DNA from: Whitmania pigra
Lineage: Eukaryota > Annelida > Clitellata > Hirudinida > Haemopidae
NCBI GenBank assembly: GCA_021613335.1
Contig: JAJTWR010000263.1
Coordinates: 92,501-156,500, forward strand
Length of the DNA stretch: 64,000 nt
Reading direction: 5' to 3'
Position 1 is the first letter of the stretch, and every line of letters begins with the position of its first letter. The notes beneath the pieces are model-generated. The model had not been told where the DNA came from. It made no database searches and was given only the letters and a program-made list of their open reading frames with translations. Both the position numbers and the translations under genes were made by a program. Of this stretch, positions 25,823-39,710 are shown one piece after another.

Positions 25823-28800
25823 ATGAATAACAAAGCAGAACAATTCAAATATTTGAAAAAGGTTGAAGATAAACCTATATCATCACCTCAAATATCTATC
25901 GTGGAGATCAACGTACAATCGGAAAAGTTACGACTAAAAAAGCAATTCGGTATTATGTATGGCATGGCCGTAACACTGGGGCTTGTGGTTGGATCCGGTA
26001 TTTTCATCTCTCCTCAAGTAGTTCTCGGATATGCAGGATCACCTGGCCTTACATTGATTATTTGGGCAGTTGGTGGATTATATGCCCTTCTTGGGTCTTT
26101 GACTGCTGCTGAAATTGGGCTCCGCATTCCTATATCGGGAACAGTTTATGCTTATCTTTGTGAGTTGTATAGTCCATACTTAGGAGTGCTCTTCCTGTGT
26201 CACTATTTATTACTCCTAAGACCAGGAAGCAATGCCATAAAACTTATAATTTTCGGACGTTACATTTTGAAACCTTTCTATGGAGATTGTGAGATACCTC
26301 AATTGGCCATACTTACGTTATCTTCTGTCCTGGCATGTAAGTCATTTGATCAAACAATTACAAGAAGTGCGATTACTGTTAATTACTTGGGAATACTTAG
26401 AGTTAAATGATGATTACAAATATATTTAAATTTGCATTACATTGTCTACATTTAAAACCAGTTTTCCTCGCATTTCTGAACTGCATGAAGGTGAAGGTTG
26501 CAGCCAGAGGACAATTCATCATGTCGTTTTTCTCTGTAATGACACTCTTTATTATCATTTGCTTAGGCATTCATCATTGGGCTACAGGTGGTATTGTTGA
26601 ATTAGTTTAATTAATATTAATCTCGAAAGTTCGAATACTTTTCAAATATGTCTGAGCAAATAATTACTTATAATAATTAGTTAAAATATGCATATATGAC
26701 AACATGAATGTGAAAATTATCATGATAAGACATTCCTCGTAAAATAAGTTGCAATATACAGTAATTCCTTGCCATTCGGAGCTTGTGTTCTTTTTTATGT
26801 AAATTATACTGAAGGACCCTTCAGTTTGATGTTTAATAAATTTAAATAAATATATTCATAATTCTCTATATATTATGTTTTGTTGGGTTGCATTTATTTG
26901 TAATTACATTTACATTATTTAATTACATTGAAATTCACCATTTTTAAATACATATCTAAACTTATGTTTTTCTTATCACGTCAAGTAGGATTATAAACTA
27001 ATGTTTTTTCAGGTGGTTCCCTCGAAAACCTCCAAGAACCATTCAAAGATTCTTGCAGCGAAGTAAATTGTATTGTGATGGCATTTTATGGCGCTGCATT
27101 TTCTTACCAAGGATGGTATGAATATCATTATATATAAACAAAATAACAAAATACAAAAATGCCGTAAACTAAGCATGCGAATTGATTAGAGCTTTTTTAT
27201 TGTTCAATTCGCCGCTCGAAAAATTCATCGTCCAAAAAATTTATGAGCGAATAAATGTTTGTATTTTAAGCTATGGTTTCGGAGTAGTTCGATATCCGTC
27301 TGCAGTGATGGGCATCAACTACTTCAATTGTATTTATACTTGCCAACTACTTTACGATATAAGTAGTTATAACTTTATTTTAACTACTTTAGAAGACAAG
27401 TTGTTATAACTACTTTCTTAACTACAACTAAAAGTTAAAACTAGGTAGTTTTTAAAACTCATACATAATACATATATCATAAAACATAAAAACAATATAA
27501 ATAAATCTTATCAATCGATTTTGTATTAAATAAAGTTAATATAATTATTTAATGGCTATAAAATAATATTGAACGATTACTGACTAAATATAATGAAAAT
27601 AAGTGATCTTCTGATCAAAAGGGAAATGATGAAAGGGCGATTAATTTTCTGGAGCTGAACTTTCTTGGCGATGAATTTTGAGGATCCCCTCAAGCTACAA
27701 TATTTACAAGCTTAACAATACAATATTTCGAAATGCTTTTATTTATTTTTTTTTTAATTCATGCTTAATATAACAAAAATTAAAATACGTTCAAGTAGAA
27801 GCTCTTGATATTAGAGAGTCTAAAGTGGATAATTTGGAAGTATTATACTAAAATAAATAGAAACAAACTCTGGTCAACATCAATTCTTAAGCTACAACAT
27901 TTACAAGCTTTACAATGCATTGCTTCAAAATGCTGTTATATATATATATATATATATATATTTTTAAGTGATGCTTAATATAACAAAATTAAAATACGTT
28001 CAAGTAGAAGCTCTTAATATTAGAGCGTCTAAAGCGGATAAGAAATAATAAAGTCGAGTATTTCTAACACTGTGCAAATTCCTCCAGAATTATACTAAAC
28101 TAAATAGAAACATATTCTGGTTAATATCAATTCTAACTTTTTCATGCCGTCAAGATAGTGCTGCCGATGCCCATGTTCTTTTTAAATTACTAATTTCATT
28201 TAAAAGGCGAGCACTCAATCACATCACTGAAGAAGTTCACAATGCAAAAAAGTTAGATTTGATTTTAAATGCCTTAAATGTGTTTTACGAAATTTTACAA
28301 TTTCATATTTCCTAGAACCATCCCGGCGGCCATTCTTTTGAGCATTTTGCTGGTTACTGTTGTTTATATATTGGCCAATTTAACCTATCTTATTCTACTG
28401 GACAAATCAGAGGCTATTTCTTCTCAAGCCATTGCTATCGTGAGTACCGTATTGAAGGCGGACATGGTTAAACATTTTCAATTCAGCAACTTAATTTATT
28501 TAAATTTTAATTGTTTTTATCATTAGTAAGCAAATCTATTACAAAATTATAATGATAAATTAAATATAAATTTGTTTAATAATTACAAACTTCAACCATG
28601 AAAATCTCCATCGCTGGAGGATGGATAATTTCCATACTAATTGGAGTAACTGCTTGTTCCAGTTATAATACCGGCCAGCTGGTAGGATCAAGGTGAATTC
28701 AATTTAAAAAAGCATTTCAATTTATGAATGCATGAAAATCATTTAGCGCATACTTATACAGCTACATGTCTATTAAAATTTTATAATTTATTTCTAAAAT

Positions 28801-29879
28801 CGGAATGAAAAACTGAATCATCAATAATTGTATGAATGCAATTTTAAGTTTTCTACATCAGTAAGAATACAATCACAAAATAAAACAAAATAATGAATCT
28901 AAATTATATTAATAAGTATCACAAAAATTAAATAAGAATTTAATGATGCGACATACAAGAAATGCATGAAAATAAGCATCTATCACGTATTCACTTTCAT
29001 TACAAAACTTCGTGTTGGCAGAGTGGCTTTCGCGGGAGCTAGAAACGGCCACTTACCAAGAAGTTTATCATTCATCAACATCAAGTATATTTCGCCTATT
29101 GTTGCTGTAATTTTTACGGTGAGCTATTAAAAAATTCGGTGATGGCTGAATGTTTAATGATCAAATGCTCTTGCAGAGTTTTGTAGCCGTGCTGTACAGC
29201 TGGGTTTTTGAAGTCAAATATCTTCTGAATAATATCACTTTCAGTTCCCTTGTATTTGAATTTCTTACATCTGCAGGATATGTGAGGCGTAGAATTAAGT
29301 TACTTAAAGTGGTAGGCAAACAAGACAAACAGTTCGAGGTCGGAACAAATTATTGCTATTCGTTTGCGTATTGAAAGCGATATCTTGAAAAGTTTTCAGA
29401 GGATTATGTAAAAGTTGTTGGATAATAAGCTAAAGTTGTTCCAATTTAATCTTCTCTTTTGTTTTTTTTTTGTTTTTTTTTCAGAAACAGGAAATACAAT
29501 AAGCAGTAAATCAAATAAAAATTTAAAATATTTGAAACTATTTTTATTCTTTTTAATCCCATTCAACAGATGCCTCTGGCAATCCACATAGCGTACGCTG
29601 TATTTGTCTTTGGCCTCACTTTGATTCCGTTAATTACAAACTTTGTTTCGTCGGCATCCTTCTTTGTTGTGCTCACGGCCTGCTACACAATTTACTATCA
29701 CATCTTTGTAAAAGGAAGATTGTCATTCAAGTGCAATTATTCAGGTTATATTGTATTATATAATTATGCATTTATTAACCGACGAATTTAAATTATTTGA
29801 TTTTTTTCTCAACGCAGCTAGAATAAACAATTTTATTCAAAAGTTATTATACTGTGCACCAGAAGAGAAATTTAATTGA
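25823..29879 (+). pseudogene. SLC7 LAT-type transporter copy B', ten exons but exon 6 acceptor lost
   Basis: Exons: 25823-26336, 26462-26587, 27013-27115, 28207-28251, 28316-28439, 28589-28692, 29022-29118, 29177-29338, 29570-29744, 29818-29879; coding frame open for about 503 aa. It keeps GSGIFISP, YGDCEIP and FSYQGW, and the C-terminus ends APEEKFN. The start is the ATG at 25823; the open frame upstream lacks another ATG. The base pair before exon 6 is AA instead of AG (TTACAA|ACTTCAACC, where C and D have TGCAG|ACTTCATCC), with no nearby replacement AG in frame. Skipping exon 6 (104 nt) would shift the frame. So it is either a very young pseudogene or spliced in an unusual way. Intron 3 holds a hAT fragment, a (TA)n run and a 200-bp tandem duplication. 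Confidence 0.6.
27303..28140. repeat. Repeats in intron 3 of copy B'
   Basis: 27303-27480 is the hAT-like end fragment shared with copy B. A unit starting CTACAATATTTACAAGCTTA (about 27695-27890) is repeated, diverged, at 27893-28140, both containing 'ACGTTCAAGTAGAAGCTCTT'. A (TA)n run sits at 27936-27962. Non-coding. Confidence 0.65.
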
Positions 29880-31432
29880 AAGTAAACTGATGTAAAGCGT
29901 TTGTCCAAATGATATTTAGAAATTTCCTGATAGCGAAAAAGGTTATAATGTTGATAATTTAAAAAAAATAAACAACGTTAATAAATAGACTGATAAATGC
30001 TGACATAAAATGGTCTAAAATAAACAAAGTTAAATAGCCTAAAAGTACATTTTGCTCAATTAGATCGTTATTCAGTGTTGTTCTCGAACCGCTGATTTTA
30101 TCACTTGTACCTAGATTTGGTCTGATATAATTTAGTTAGCCTAATTATCCTAATTAATTAATAATTAGTCTGATGTTCTCAATCAGTCTGATGACTCGAC
30201 CAATTTTGTTTAAGTCCAGCCCAAACGTTTCCCAAAAACAAAGAAAATTCACGGATGACAACTGACAATTCATTAATTTCATCAAACGAAACAACTGACA
30301 ATTCATAAATTTAATTCAACAAAACAATCTTAACTCATGCTCGATAGAGTTTTTATATGAACGTCAAAACGACCAAAACATAAAAAAACACCCAACTTTG
30401 CATTTGAATTATTTCAAAATAAACCATACTGAAGTCAATTTTACTATTATTATAACTCATAACAATTAAAAAAATCCTTTCACGATAAATGCATTTTAAA
30501 TTAAAAAAACACGGTGACCTGTTTTCTGTGATTGAAGGAGTTTGTCTTTATTGATCAATTTGTTGGACAATAACAAGTCAATAACAAGTCGTTTCAGTCA
30601 CAAGGAAGCGAGTTTCCCGACTTTGACTGCCTGGAAACGTTTTCAATTTCTGGAAAGTGCCTGGCGGCGGGGAAATTTGAAAATATTTTAATCAACCGGA
30701 GCTCTACTCTTCAGATGTTTTACGACGACTTCGGTTATAGATGCACATGTCACCGTGATCAAGGACAGTTACAGGAAGAAATCAACCTATAGGACGTTCA
30801 CAAGTTATCACCAACAATAATTTGAGTCAGTTAATGTTCATTACACAAGGAATATTAACATAACTCTTCAAAACCGAAAATTACAAACCCAACTGAATAA
30901 TTCGAATGTTTGAGAGGCAACAGACCGTAAGCAGCATTAAATATGTCATATTATGCCGACAAAGTAGATGAAGAAAACATTTTTTTGTTCGAACTTTAAT
31001 ATAAATTTGTTGACTTTTTTATAAATTTTGTTTAAAACTTTCTAATGTTTAGAAAATTTAAAAGTCATCAATTTTAAAGAAATTAATTTGACAAAACCGA
31101 TATCAATTTATTGAGTTGTGCATCTGTCAACAGACACAACTTATTCTATCCCCGGTCGTGAAAACGTGTGACACAAGCAAGACTTACTACCCAATTAATT
31201 ACGTTCCTAAGAGTTTTGCAATTATTAATTGTTATTACCAGTTTGCTCAAATACATAATTAACGTTAATTAAATAAAAATGCTACTGTTTTTTAGTTATA
31301 AACAACGATGCAGATAATTTCGGTTTTTGGATAAAACTGTAATATAAAACAAAGCATAACTGATCTGAATAACAAAGCAAATATTTGTAAAAAATTGAAG
31401 CTGAAACGATATCATCACCTCAAATATTCATC

Positions 31433-34400
31433 ATGGAGATTAGCGAAAGGTCGGAAAAGCTCCAATTAAAAAAACATTTTGGTATCATAAATGGAATGTC
31501 CTTAACAGTGGGCCTCATGATTGGTTCCGGCATTTTCCTCTCACCTCAAATAGTTCTCGGATATGCAGGATCACCTGGCCTCACATTGATTATTTGGGCA
31601 GCTGGAGGATTATATGCCCTCCTTGGATCTCTGACCTCTACTGAAATTGGGCTCCGCATTCCTCTATCTGGAACAGTTTATGCGTATCTTTGTGAGTTGT
31701 ATAGTCCATACTTTGGAGTGCTCTACCTGTGCCACTATTTGTTACTCATGAGGCCAGGAAGCGATTCCATAAAACTTATAATTTTCGGACGCTACGTTTT
31801 GAAACCTCTATATGGAGATTGTGAGATACCTCAATTGGCCATACTTACGTTATCTTCTGCCATGGCCTGTAAGTCATTTGAACATACAATTACAAGAAGT
31901 ACGATAACTTTTAACGCCATTATTATATTACATTATTATGTAACTTGAACGTAAATACTTGGAAATAAATTATGAGCAAACATTTAATCATATTTTACAC
32001 TACATTGTCTACATTCAAAACCAGTTTTCCTAGCATTTCTCAACTGCATGAAGGTGAAGTTTGCAGCCAGAGGACAATTCATCATGTCGTTTTTCTCTGT
32101 TACGACACTCTTTATCATCATTTGCTTGGGCATTTACTATTGGGCCACAGGTGAAATTGTTTAATTCATACTAAATCTCAACAATAGAAATAATTTCCAG
32201 ATAAAGCTAAAAATGTTCCTGAGCAAATATTAGCAATGCAACAACGTATGCGTGTAGGCATCACGATAAGACATTCCTCGTAAAATAAGTAATATAATCC
32301 TAATTCTATATATATTATATTTTGTTTATGTTGCATTTATTGATATTTATTACATTATTTAAGTACATAAACATATACCTGAACCGATATATGTTTTTGT
32401 TAGCGTATCAGGTAGAATTATAAACGAATGCTTTGCTTTACAAGGTGGTTCCCTTGAAAACCTCCACGAACCATTCAAAGATTCTTGCACCGAAGTAAAT
32501 TGCATTGTGATGGCATTCTATGGCACTGTGTTTTCTTACCAAGGATGGTATGCATATCATTATACAGTAGTTAAAACTCTTTCAGAGCTCCGGCAGGAAT
32601 CCTCAGAGGGAGACTCATTTGAGCGTTTCAGCCCTTAAATCCTCTGACACACTTGGAGGTTGGGCCGCACCCGTTAAACAGACGGATGTCCCTGCCGTTG
32701 TTGTTTTTTTAAATATTGACGGGCTGATGAGCAGTATCGAGGCGAGTTGCACTATCCAAAAACCTGAACGACCGACGAGACGCACGATAACCACCACCGA
32801 AGAGTGTGTGTGTATTTTATTAATGTCTATTTCATAACTAGAGGATTAGAACGGGGATAACCGAGAAAACAACAGAGGACAACAAACATGGATGACACAC
32901 TACAAAAAAACGATAATATTGTTCGTAAAAATAATAAGTTATGTACAGAGTTTATGTACAGTCAGAAGTCTTCGTCACCTAAAGTTTCTTCTCTTTTCTT
33001 GGACCCACAGGTAGATGAGATCTATGCTAGCGTAATAGCTAAGCATAGTTGTTAAATCCAGTATCTGTATCTTGAGCTTTGATCTGATGCTCCTGAGGGG
33101 TTATTGATTAGGACACTCCAGGATGAAATGCCTAGTGGACTCTTCCATCCGAGGACAAATTTGGCATTTGCCGCTGTTGATCATTTGGAACAGGTAGCGT
33201 TTAAGATGACATCTTCTAAGCCTGAGTCTAAAGATAAGTACCTCCTTCCTCCTGGAGGTGCATTGGAAAATGCTTCTCGTCGTTGCCTGTCTCTAGATTT
33301 CATGATGATGACTGTCAGAGGAGCAATCCTCTCTGCCAGTCGTTTTCAATCTTCTGGGCGACGGATCTTTTGGCGTCCTTGATAGATGCTTTGATTTGGC
33401 GATCTATCTGGCTTCGAGTTGTTGCTAGCTTTGCAAGAGTGTCGGCCTTCTCGTTTCCTGGAATGTCCACGCGCAGGTACCCAAACGAGAGTGACTTGCT
33501 GGTCTTGCTCCTTGAAATCTGAAATCAAAGATAGGATTCTATGAATTTCGGGATCATGATAGGCATTGTTTCGATTTCTTAGGCACTGAATGGCACTAAG
33601 AGAATCGCTTAAAATAACAATGTTCTTGTCCTCCCCCTGGTAGGAGGTTTTTAGCAGCATTAAGCAGTCCTCGATGGCTGCTAATTCAGTTTCGGAGATG
33701 TTGCTTTTGGGTGAAAATCTGATACTAAGCTCCAATCCTTTCTTGGAGATGAAGATCCATATCCCTGCCTTGTCTTTCATCTTGGATGCGTCCGTGTAGC
33801 AAAGCAGGCTTGAGTCACTGATTTCTTGGATTTCTCCCTAGCGACCAACATTTTCAGAGGATCGTCGGCCGCTATTGGCAGGCTAGAGGTGTCGAAGATA
33901 AGGTTCCTCAGTGTCCAAGATGCTTTGATAGCTTTGGTTATAAGTAATCTTATGATATCCTTTTGAATGTTATCAGGCAGGAGTCCTGACACTGTTTCAA
34001 AAGGGCTTGACTGGTTTGTCTTTTTCATCACAACTGGTGAAGTTTGCCCTTGGAAGTGGAAATCCTAAAATCAGAAGCAAAATAACATTCCCTGATGAAG
34101 CCATTAGGGATGGCCTGTGACCGGATAGCATGATTAGCGGTGAGCTTCTTTTGACAAAGATATAATGGAAGTTCACCGCATTTCACTTGTAGCGAGAGGT
34201 GTCTAGTTCCAGTCATGCTGCCACAGCAAGTCTTGAGGGCCTGGTATTGTATATGCAACATACTGTCGTATACCCTTTTGTTCTGCTTATAGCTGAGGTC
34301 AAAGGCTCCCATAATCCATCACAGATCTTACAGATGGCTCTGTAAAGCTGAAACAAGCAGGATTTTGCTGGCATTCCAGGATTTCCCTGCGACAGCTCTC

Positions 34401-36650
34401 ATCACATTGATACTTGCCAGCCAACTCGTTTGGTAGACTTACCGCGATGAGGGAAATCACTTGCAATCTCTCTTGCACCCTATCCACTGAGAAGTCGCTT
34501 CTGCAGCTCTGGAAACGTCTGTCAAGACCTATCTCATAAATGGTGAGAGGCCACAGGATTCCTGGAAGCAGAACAAACTGCAATATCCAAACCTTGAATT
34601 TTCCGAGCAATGGGCAATCTGTCGATTGCGTCTATCTCCTCCTTTTATGACAGCTACATCCTGTTTTCTGTAGGACAAATCTACGTCGAATATCCTTTCT
34701 AAGTTTTTCACGTGTTCTTTCGATAAGTAAGGATTTTTTTGTCCCCAACGAAGATGAAAGCATTTTCGCGAATTTTGCCTCTTGTAAATAAACCAATAGA
34801 ATAGCTCGTGGGTATTACAAAATGCGATACAATTAATCATGCGAATTGATTACAGCTATTTATTTCTCAGGCTACAATATTTCGTAATGGTTATCTTTCT
34901 TTGCATTTTATGGTTTTTATAATAATATTAATAATCAGATCAATTAGAAGCTCTTGTCTATTAGATAGTCTATGTTAGCGAATAAAGGAAGTTTTTCTAA
35001 AATGGCCCAAATTCCTCAAGATTATACTAAAATAAATAAAAAGAAACTCTGGTTGATATTAATTCCAACGTTTTTATGTATTTATGGTTACAATATGGCT
35101 GCAGAAGTTCGTGTTCTTTTAAAATTACTAATTTCATTTAAAAGGAGAGCACTCAATCACATCACTGAGGAGGTTAGCAATGCAAGAAGGTTAGATTTGT
35201 TTTTGAGTGCCTTAAATTTACAAGATATTTGAAATATTTTATATTTCACAGAACCCTCCCGACAGCCATTCTTCTGAGCATTTTGTTGGTAATTGCCTTT
35301 TATATATTGACCAACTTAACCTATTTTACTCTGCTGGACAAATCAGAAGCTATTTCCTCTCAAGCTATAGCTATCGTGAGTACCGAAATAAAAGCGGACA
35401 TATTTGAAAATTAATAATTCAGAAATTTAATATATTTAAGTTTTAGCTGTTGAATTAGTTATAATAGCTGTTGAAATGTAATATAAAAATATAAATAATG
35501 TACTTATAAATTAATTATAAATTGTTTATTAACTGCAGACTTCATCCATGAAAATCTCCATTGTTGGAGGATGGATAATTTCTATACTAATTGGAGTAAA
35601 TGCTTGTTCCAGTTATAATACCGCTCAACTGATAGAATCGAGGTGAAATCAATTTAAAAATAATTTTTGTAAATGCATGAGAGTTATTTAGCGCTACTTA
35701 TAAATCCATACCTCGGTTAAAACTTTATCATTTATTCGAGATTACCTCAAAGAAGATAGAAAGCGTCAATATTTCGTTCGAATGCAATTTTAAGTTTTTC
35801 GACAACAATAACCAATGTAGTCATAAAATAACGTAATAATAAAACTAAATTTTAGTGATTACCAATGAGATTAATTGAGAAGAATGTTGTGAAGCACAAA
35901 TAATAAATTATAAAAAGCATCAATCAGTATTTACATTCACGAAAAAATGTCGTATTTGCAGAGTGGCTTTCGTTGGAGCTAGAAACGGCCATTTACCAAG
36001 AAGTTTGTCATTCATCAACATCAAGTATATTTCGCCTATTGTTGCTGTCATTTTTATGGTGAGCCAAAAAAAATTCAGAGATGGCTTAATTTTTATTGAT
36101 ATAATGTTCTTGTAGAATTTTGTAGCCGTGCTCTACAGCTGGGTTTTTGAAATCAAATATCTTCTGAATAATACCATTTTCAGTTCTCTTGCATTTGAAT
36201 TTCTTATGTCGGCAGGATATTTGAGGCTTAGAATTAAGTTACGTAATGTGGTAGACAAACAAGACAAGCAGTTCAAGGTTGGTAGTAGTTGATGGATGAT
36301 AAAATTTAGCTATTTTTGATACTTTTTAAACTCATTTAATAGATGCCTCTGGCAATCCACGTAGTGTATACAGTATTTGTCTTCGCCGTCACTTTAATTC
36401 CGTTAATTACAAACTTTGTGGCGTCGGCATCTTTCTTTTTTGTGCTCACAGCCTGCTACACAATTTACTATCACATATTTGTAAAAGGAAGATTGTCATT
36501 CAAGTGCAATTATTCAGGTTATATTTTATTGTATGCATTTATTAACCCAACGAATTTAAATTATTTAATTTTTTTCTTCTCAATACAGACAGAATAAACA
36601 ATTTTATTCAAAAGCTGTTATACTGTGCACCAGAAGAAAAATTTAATTGA
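31433..36650 (+). CDS. SLC7 LAT-type transporter copy C', ten exons, LINE in intron 3
   Basis: Exons: 31433-31868, 32025-32150, 32445-32547, 35145-35189, 35252-35375, 35539-35642, 35962-36058, 36116-36277, 36343-36517, 36589-36650; all splice borders are AG/GT and the frame is open for about 477 aa. Like copy C it lacks the upstream ATG and starts at an internal Met in ATCATGG. The TM6 motif FSYQGW is intact here, as are GSGIFLSP, YGDCEIP and the C-terminus LLYCAPEEKFN. The exon 9 end is two codons shorter than in C. Intron 3 has the antisense LINE inherited with C. Most likely a working amino-acid transporter, needing a heavy chain encoded elsewhere. Confidence 0.85.
32560..34840 (-). mobile_element. 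LINE (RT/RNase H) antisense in intron 3 of copy C'
   Basis: Same insertion as in copy C: RNase H domain at 33780-33346 with ILSDSLSAIQCL, the same frameshift after VTLVWVPA, post-RT segment 34312-34028 and RT thumb GKFKVWILQFVLLPGILWPL near 34605-34545. It lacks the roughly 345-bp insert with the SINE. Shared breaks show the element was already dead before the block duplicated. Confidence 0.8.
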
Positions 36651-37036
36651 ACGTAAACTGATATAAAGTCACAAGAAACAAATTTCTCAACTTTGATAAT
36701 TTATAAACATAAACAATATCAACGATTAAACAAATAAATGCTGACATAAAATGGTCTAAAATAAGCAAACGTAAATAGTCGAAAAGTACATTTTGTAATT
36801 GAATAAATGGCTCAAATCGGTTGAGCTAACATTGTTCAGTGTTATCATACCAATTAAATTTTAACTTCATAGTTTTATTACATTTTTGGAATGTCATTTT
36901 TTGAAAAATTGATTGTGTACATAAACATCTACATGATCCTAATATGAATGTTAAGAAAGCACCAACCGATATTAAAACATTTCCGAAACTGCGAATTTCA
37001 GAGCAAATTTTATTTACAGCAGTTTCAATTTTTTGG

Positions 37037-37240
37037 GGCGTTCAGGTTAGTCGAATGGGTTACGTGCCTGCATACGGCGGTAATGGCAACAGTCGTAATG
37101 TGTCGTGTTTGTAACCCAGCCTGAACTGCCGCCAGCGCCCTTGGGAAGGAGCGCTATATAAATGGTTCTAAGAAGCGCCTCTGACGCTATGCATATGGCG
37201 CTATATAAATGAAGTTACAATTACAATTACAATTGCAAGT
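37037..37240 (+). mobile_element. tRNA-derived SINE, family 2
   Basis: A tRNA-like head with B box GTGTTTGTAACCC (about 37108-37120) is followed by GGAGCGCTATATAAATGGTT, then GGCGCTATATAAATGAAGTT and a (TTACAA)n tail. This 'GCGCTATATAAAT' tail is typical of many animal SINEs and LINE-related tails. It lies in sequence that replaced the left half of the hAT in this block. Confidence 0.65.
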
Positions 37241-37315
37241 GGTCGGTCAGCAAATCGAAACTTATTTTGTCGTATTTGTATGCTTCAATGGGATAGGATC
37301 ATCTACACAAGTGGT

Positions 37316-38258
37316 GCTGCCACAAGCTCTAGACAATGTATAAGGAAAAGACACATCTGGAGCTTATTTTGGTTTCATTCTTCCAACATCACACATCATA
37401 CAACTAAGACTTAATTCGGCTTTATCGACTTATGTTGCAAGTTTAATAGTAGCTATTCAGGCTGGAATGCAGAAAAGGTTTGAAGATAATTTGAAATTTG
37501 AGAACATAGCATAAACTTCAAGATGAAAGCTTTTATAATCGCAAACTTCAACGTTCGCTGGCTTCCATCAATACATCGTAAGGTGTGTGAAGAAGTGTTG
37601 TTTGTTGCCGAAGTCAAACGCATGAATGAAACAAACTCTATCCCAGAATCAACGGTTGTGACACCATAAACTGGAGATTTTTATAGATTTTATAAACCAG
37701 ATTCTGGGAGTAACGATTCTTCTTTCACAGTGGAAGCAGTTTAGTACCTGAATGATCCATCACACGACATGAATCGGCTGAGCAGGTACACATTGCAATT
37801 TTATAAATTATATTTTGAAAACAATTGCGTTTCATAAATTATATAATTTTGTTAATAACATAATTTCTGGCTATTGCATGTAGATATCCAGCAGTCAAAA
37901 AAGTTCAACTCAACCATTCCATCATCTGCACCTGTTGAAAGTCTATTCAGTCAAGCTGGTCTTATACTAATTCCTCAGCATAACAGACTCTGTGACAAAT
38001 ATTTTGAAACACTGCTTTTAAATAAGAATAAACAATTTTATTGATAAAAATAAATTGTGTTATACTTGTCTTAACATTGAATTGAGGATAACGAATATTA
38101 TTTCTGATCAATGAAGGTCCCCAAAAATACTTTTACTTATACTTAAGTACATTGCCTACCTGTACTTGTACCTGTACTTATAAGTACCTTCAGCCCAGGT
38201 ACTTTGTACCTATACTTAAGTACATTTTTGAAGTACTTACGGCAACACTGGCTCGTGC
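37316..38258 (+). mobile_element. hAT transposon, right part only
   Basis: It begins in transposase sequence matching 18700 onward (CACAAGCTCTAGACAATGTA) and ends with the hAT dimerisation region SSAPVESLFSQAGLIL...NRLCDKYFETLLLNKN before a stop near 38043. AAGTACTT-rich subterminal DNA follows, then the terminus ...GTACTTACGGCAACACTG at 38249, then GCTCGTGC (38251-38258). That 8-mer equals the one before the left end at 18122. It overlaps the left fragment by about 310 bp. Stops and frameshifts throughout. Confidence 0.8.
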
Positions 38259-39210
38259 TGCTAAATAAGCGCGCTTTAAACTTTAAACGTAAACATTGCT
38301 TAAGCAGCTAGAGCTCACTGACTTTCAGAATGACAGTAAAATATAGCCACGCCTCTGACAAACAGGTTATTTCAGTCACAAGGAAGCTAATTTCTCAACT
38401 TTGACAAACTTTTCCAGAAAGTGGTTGACGGCTGGAAAAATTGAAAACATTTTAATCAACCGGAGCTCTGTACTTTGGATGTTTCACAATTCTGGTTATA
38501 CATGCAGATGGCACCTTGAGCAAGAACAGCTACAGGAAGAAATCAGAGAAAGCAAATAATGGTTACTTTATAAATCGATTCATTTGATTTAATAACCAAA
38601 AATTACAAACTACAACTGAATATTATAAATATTTCAGCTGCAACTGACCAGTGTTGTAAAACGTACCTCATTTCAGTAATTAGGTAAAAGTACAAGTAAT
38701 ACCTCAAAAATATACTTTTTTAAATGTCTATATATCTCTGTTGGTACTAACTGCTACACTTACAGTTATTAAGTAACTAAGTAATAACATTTGAACTAAT
38801 GAAAATGTTTTTATTCTTCATTTACAATCACAAGTGTTTGTTAACTTTCAACATAACTAAGTTCTAGTCCGACGGCTGCTCAATGTCAGACTGGGGAACA
38901 GTTGTTTGGTGAAATTTCCTCTTTCGCTCTCAAAGCCGTTGTTTACCTTTCTCTTACACTTTTCTTGCACTTTTTGTCAACAATTCATATTTCAAAAATG
39001 TGCTGGAGGCATGCGTTCCATATGTTTGACGATGAAAGTTCCAATGCCGAACACATAGTTTTTTCTGTTTGCATAGATGCCATGCAAACTTATATGATTT
39101 TGCCTCCTTTGGTTCAAATCTGAACATCGTGATTAAATTAGGTCACATGTGCTCTTCAATGTTGTTCCCATTTATCATCGCTATATACGTTCAAATTGGC
39201 ATCCGAAGAT

Positions 39211-39317
39211 AAAAAAAGTAATGTTTTATTAACGTCCGTTGCATAGCTAGATGATTAGGACGGTGCTCCCGCAGCTGCCATAGTGAGAGGAGCAGCCTTA
39301 ACCGTTAGGCCATGCGG
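39211..39317 (-). mobile_element. SINE family 1 copy nested in hAT, with 13-bp target duplication
   Basis: GGCATCCGAAGAT stands on both sides (39198-39210 and 39318-39330). The body matches the family-1 SINE (TTTTATTAACGTCCGTTGCA ... AGCCTTAACCGTTAGGCCAT) on the minus strand but lacks the B-box segment, so this copy cannot use its internal promoter. Confidence 0.8.
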
Positions 39318-39598
39318 GGCATCCGAAGATTCTGTACTACGATATTTATATTAAAAAAAACTTCGATATTATTAACTATTAAATATTATTATTAACAAAC
39401 TGCGATTTAACAAAAACGACCAAATTATTTTGTAAAAATAAAATTTAAAATAAAATTCAATTAATTTATAATTTTATTTACGTTACTTTGTAACGCCTTA
39501 TACCAAAAAAGTAACAAGGTAAAGGTATGACCAAAAATAGTAATTTATTACTAGTAAAAATTTAAAAAAATAATTATAACAATGATAATAATAATAAT

Positions 39599-39710
39599 CC
39601 AAGGGGCGTTTTGCGGCGGTGCAAGTTGGGCTTCGAACACGACACGTAATGACTGTTGCTTTTACCGTCGTTCGCAGATACGCTACCCTCTGAGCAAACT
39701 TTCACGGCCT
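39599..39710 (-). mobile_element. SINE family 2 copy, minus strand
   Basis: The reverse complement reads GCTCAGAGGGTAGCG (A-box-like), AACGACGGTAAAAGCAACAG and B box GTGTTCGAAGCCC, then CCGCCGCAAAACGCCCCTTGG and an ATT-rich tail. It aligns with the + strand copy at 37037 over the middle 70 bp. Confidence 0.6.
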
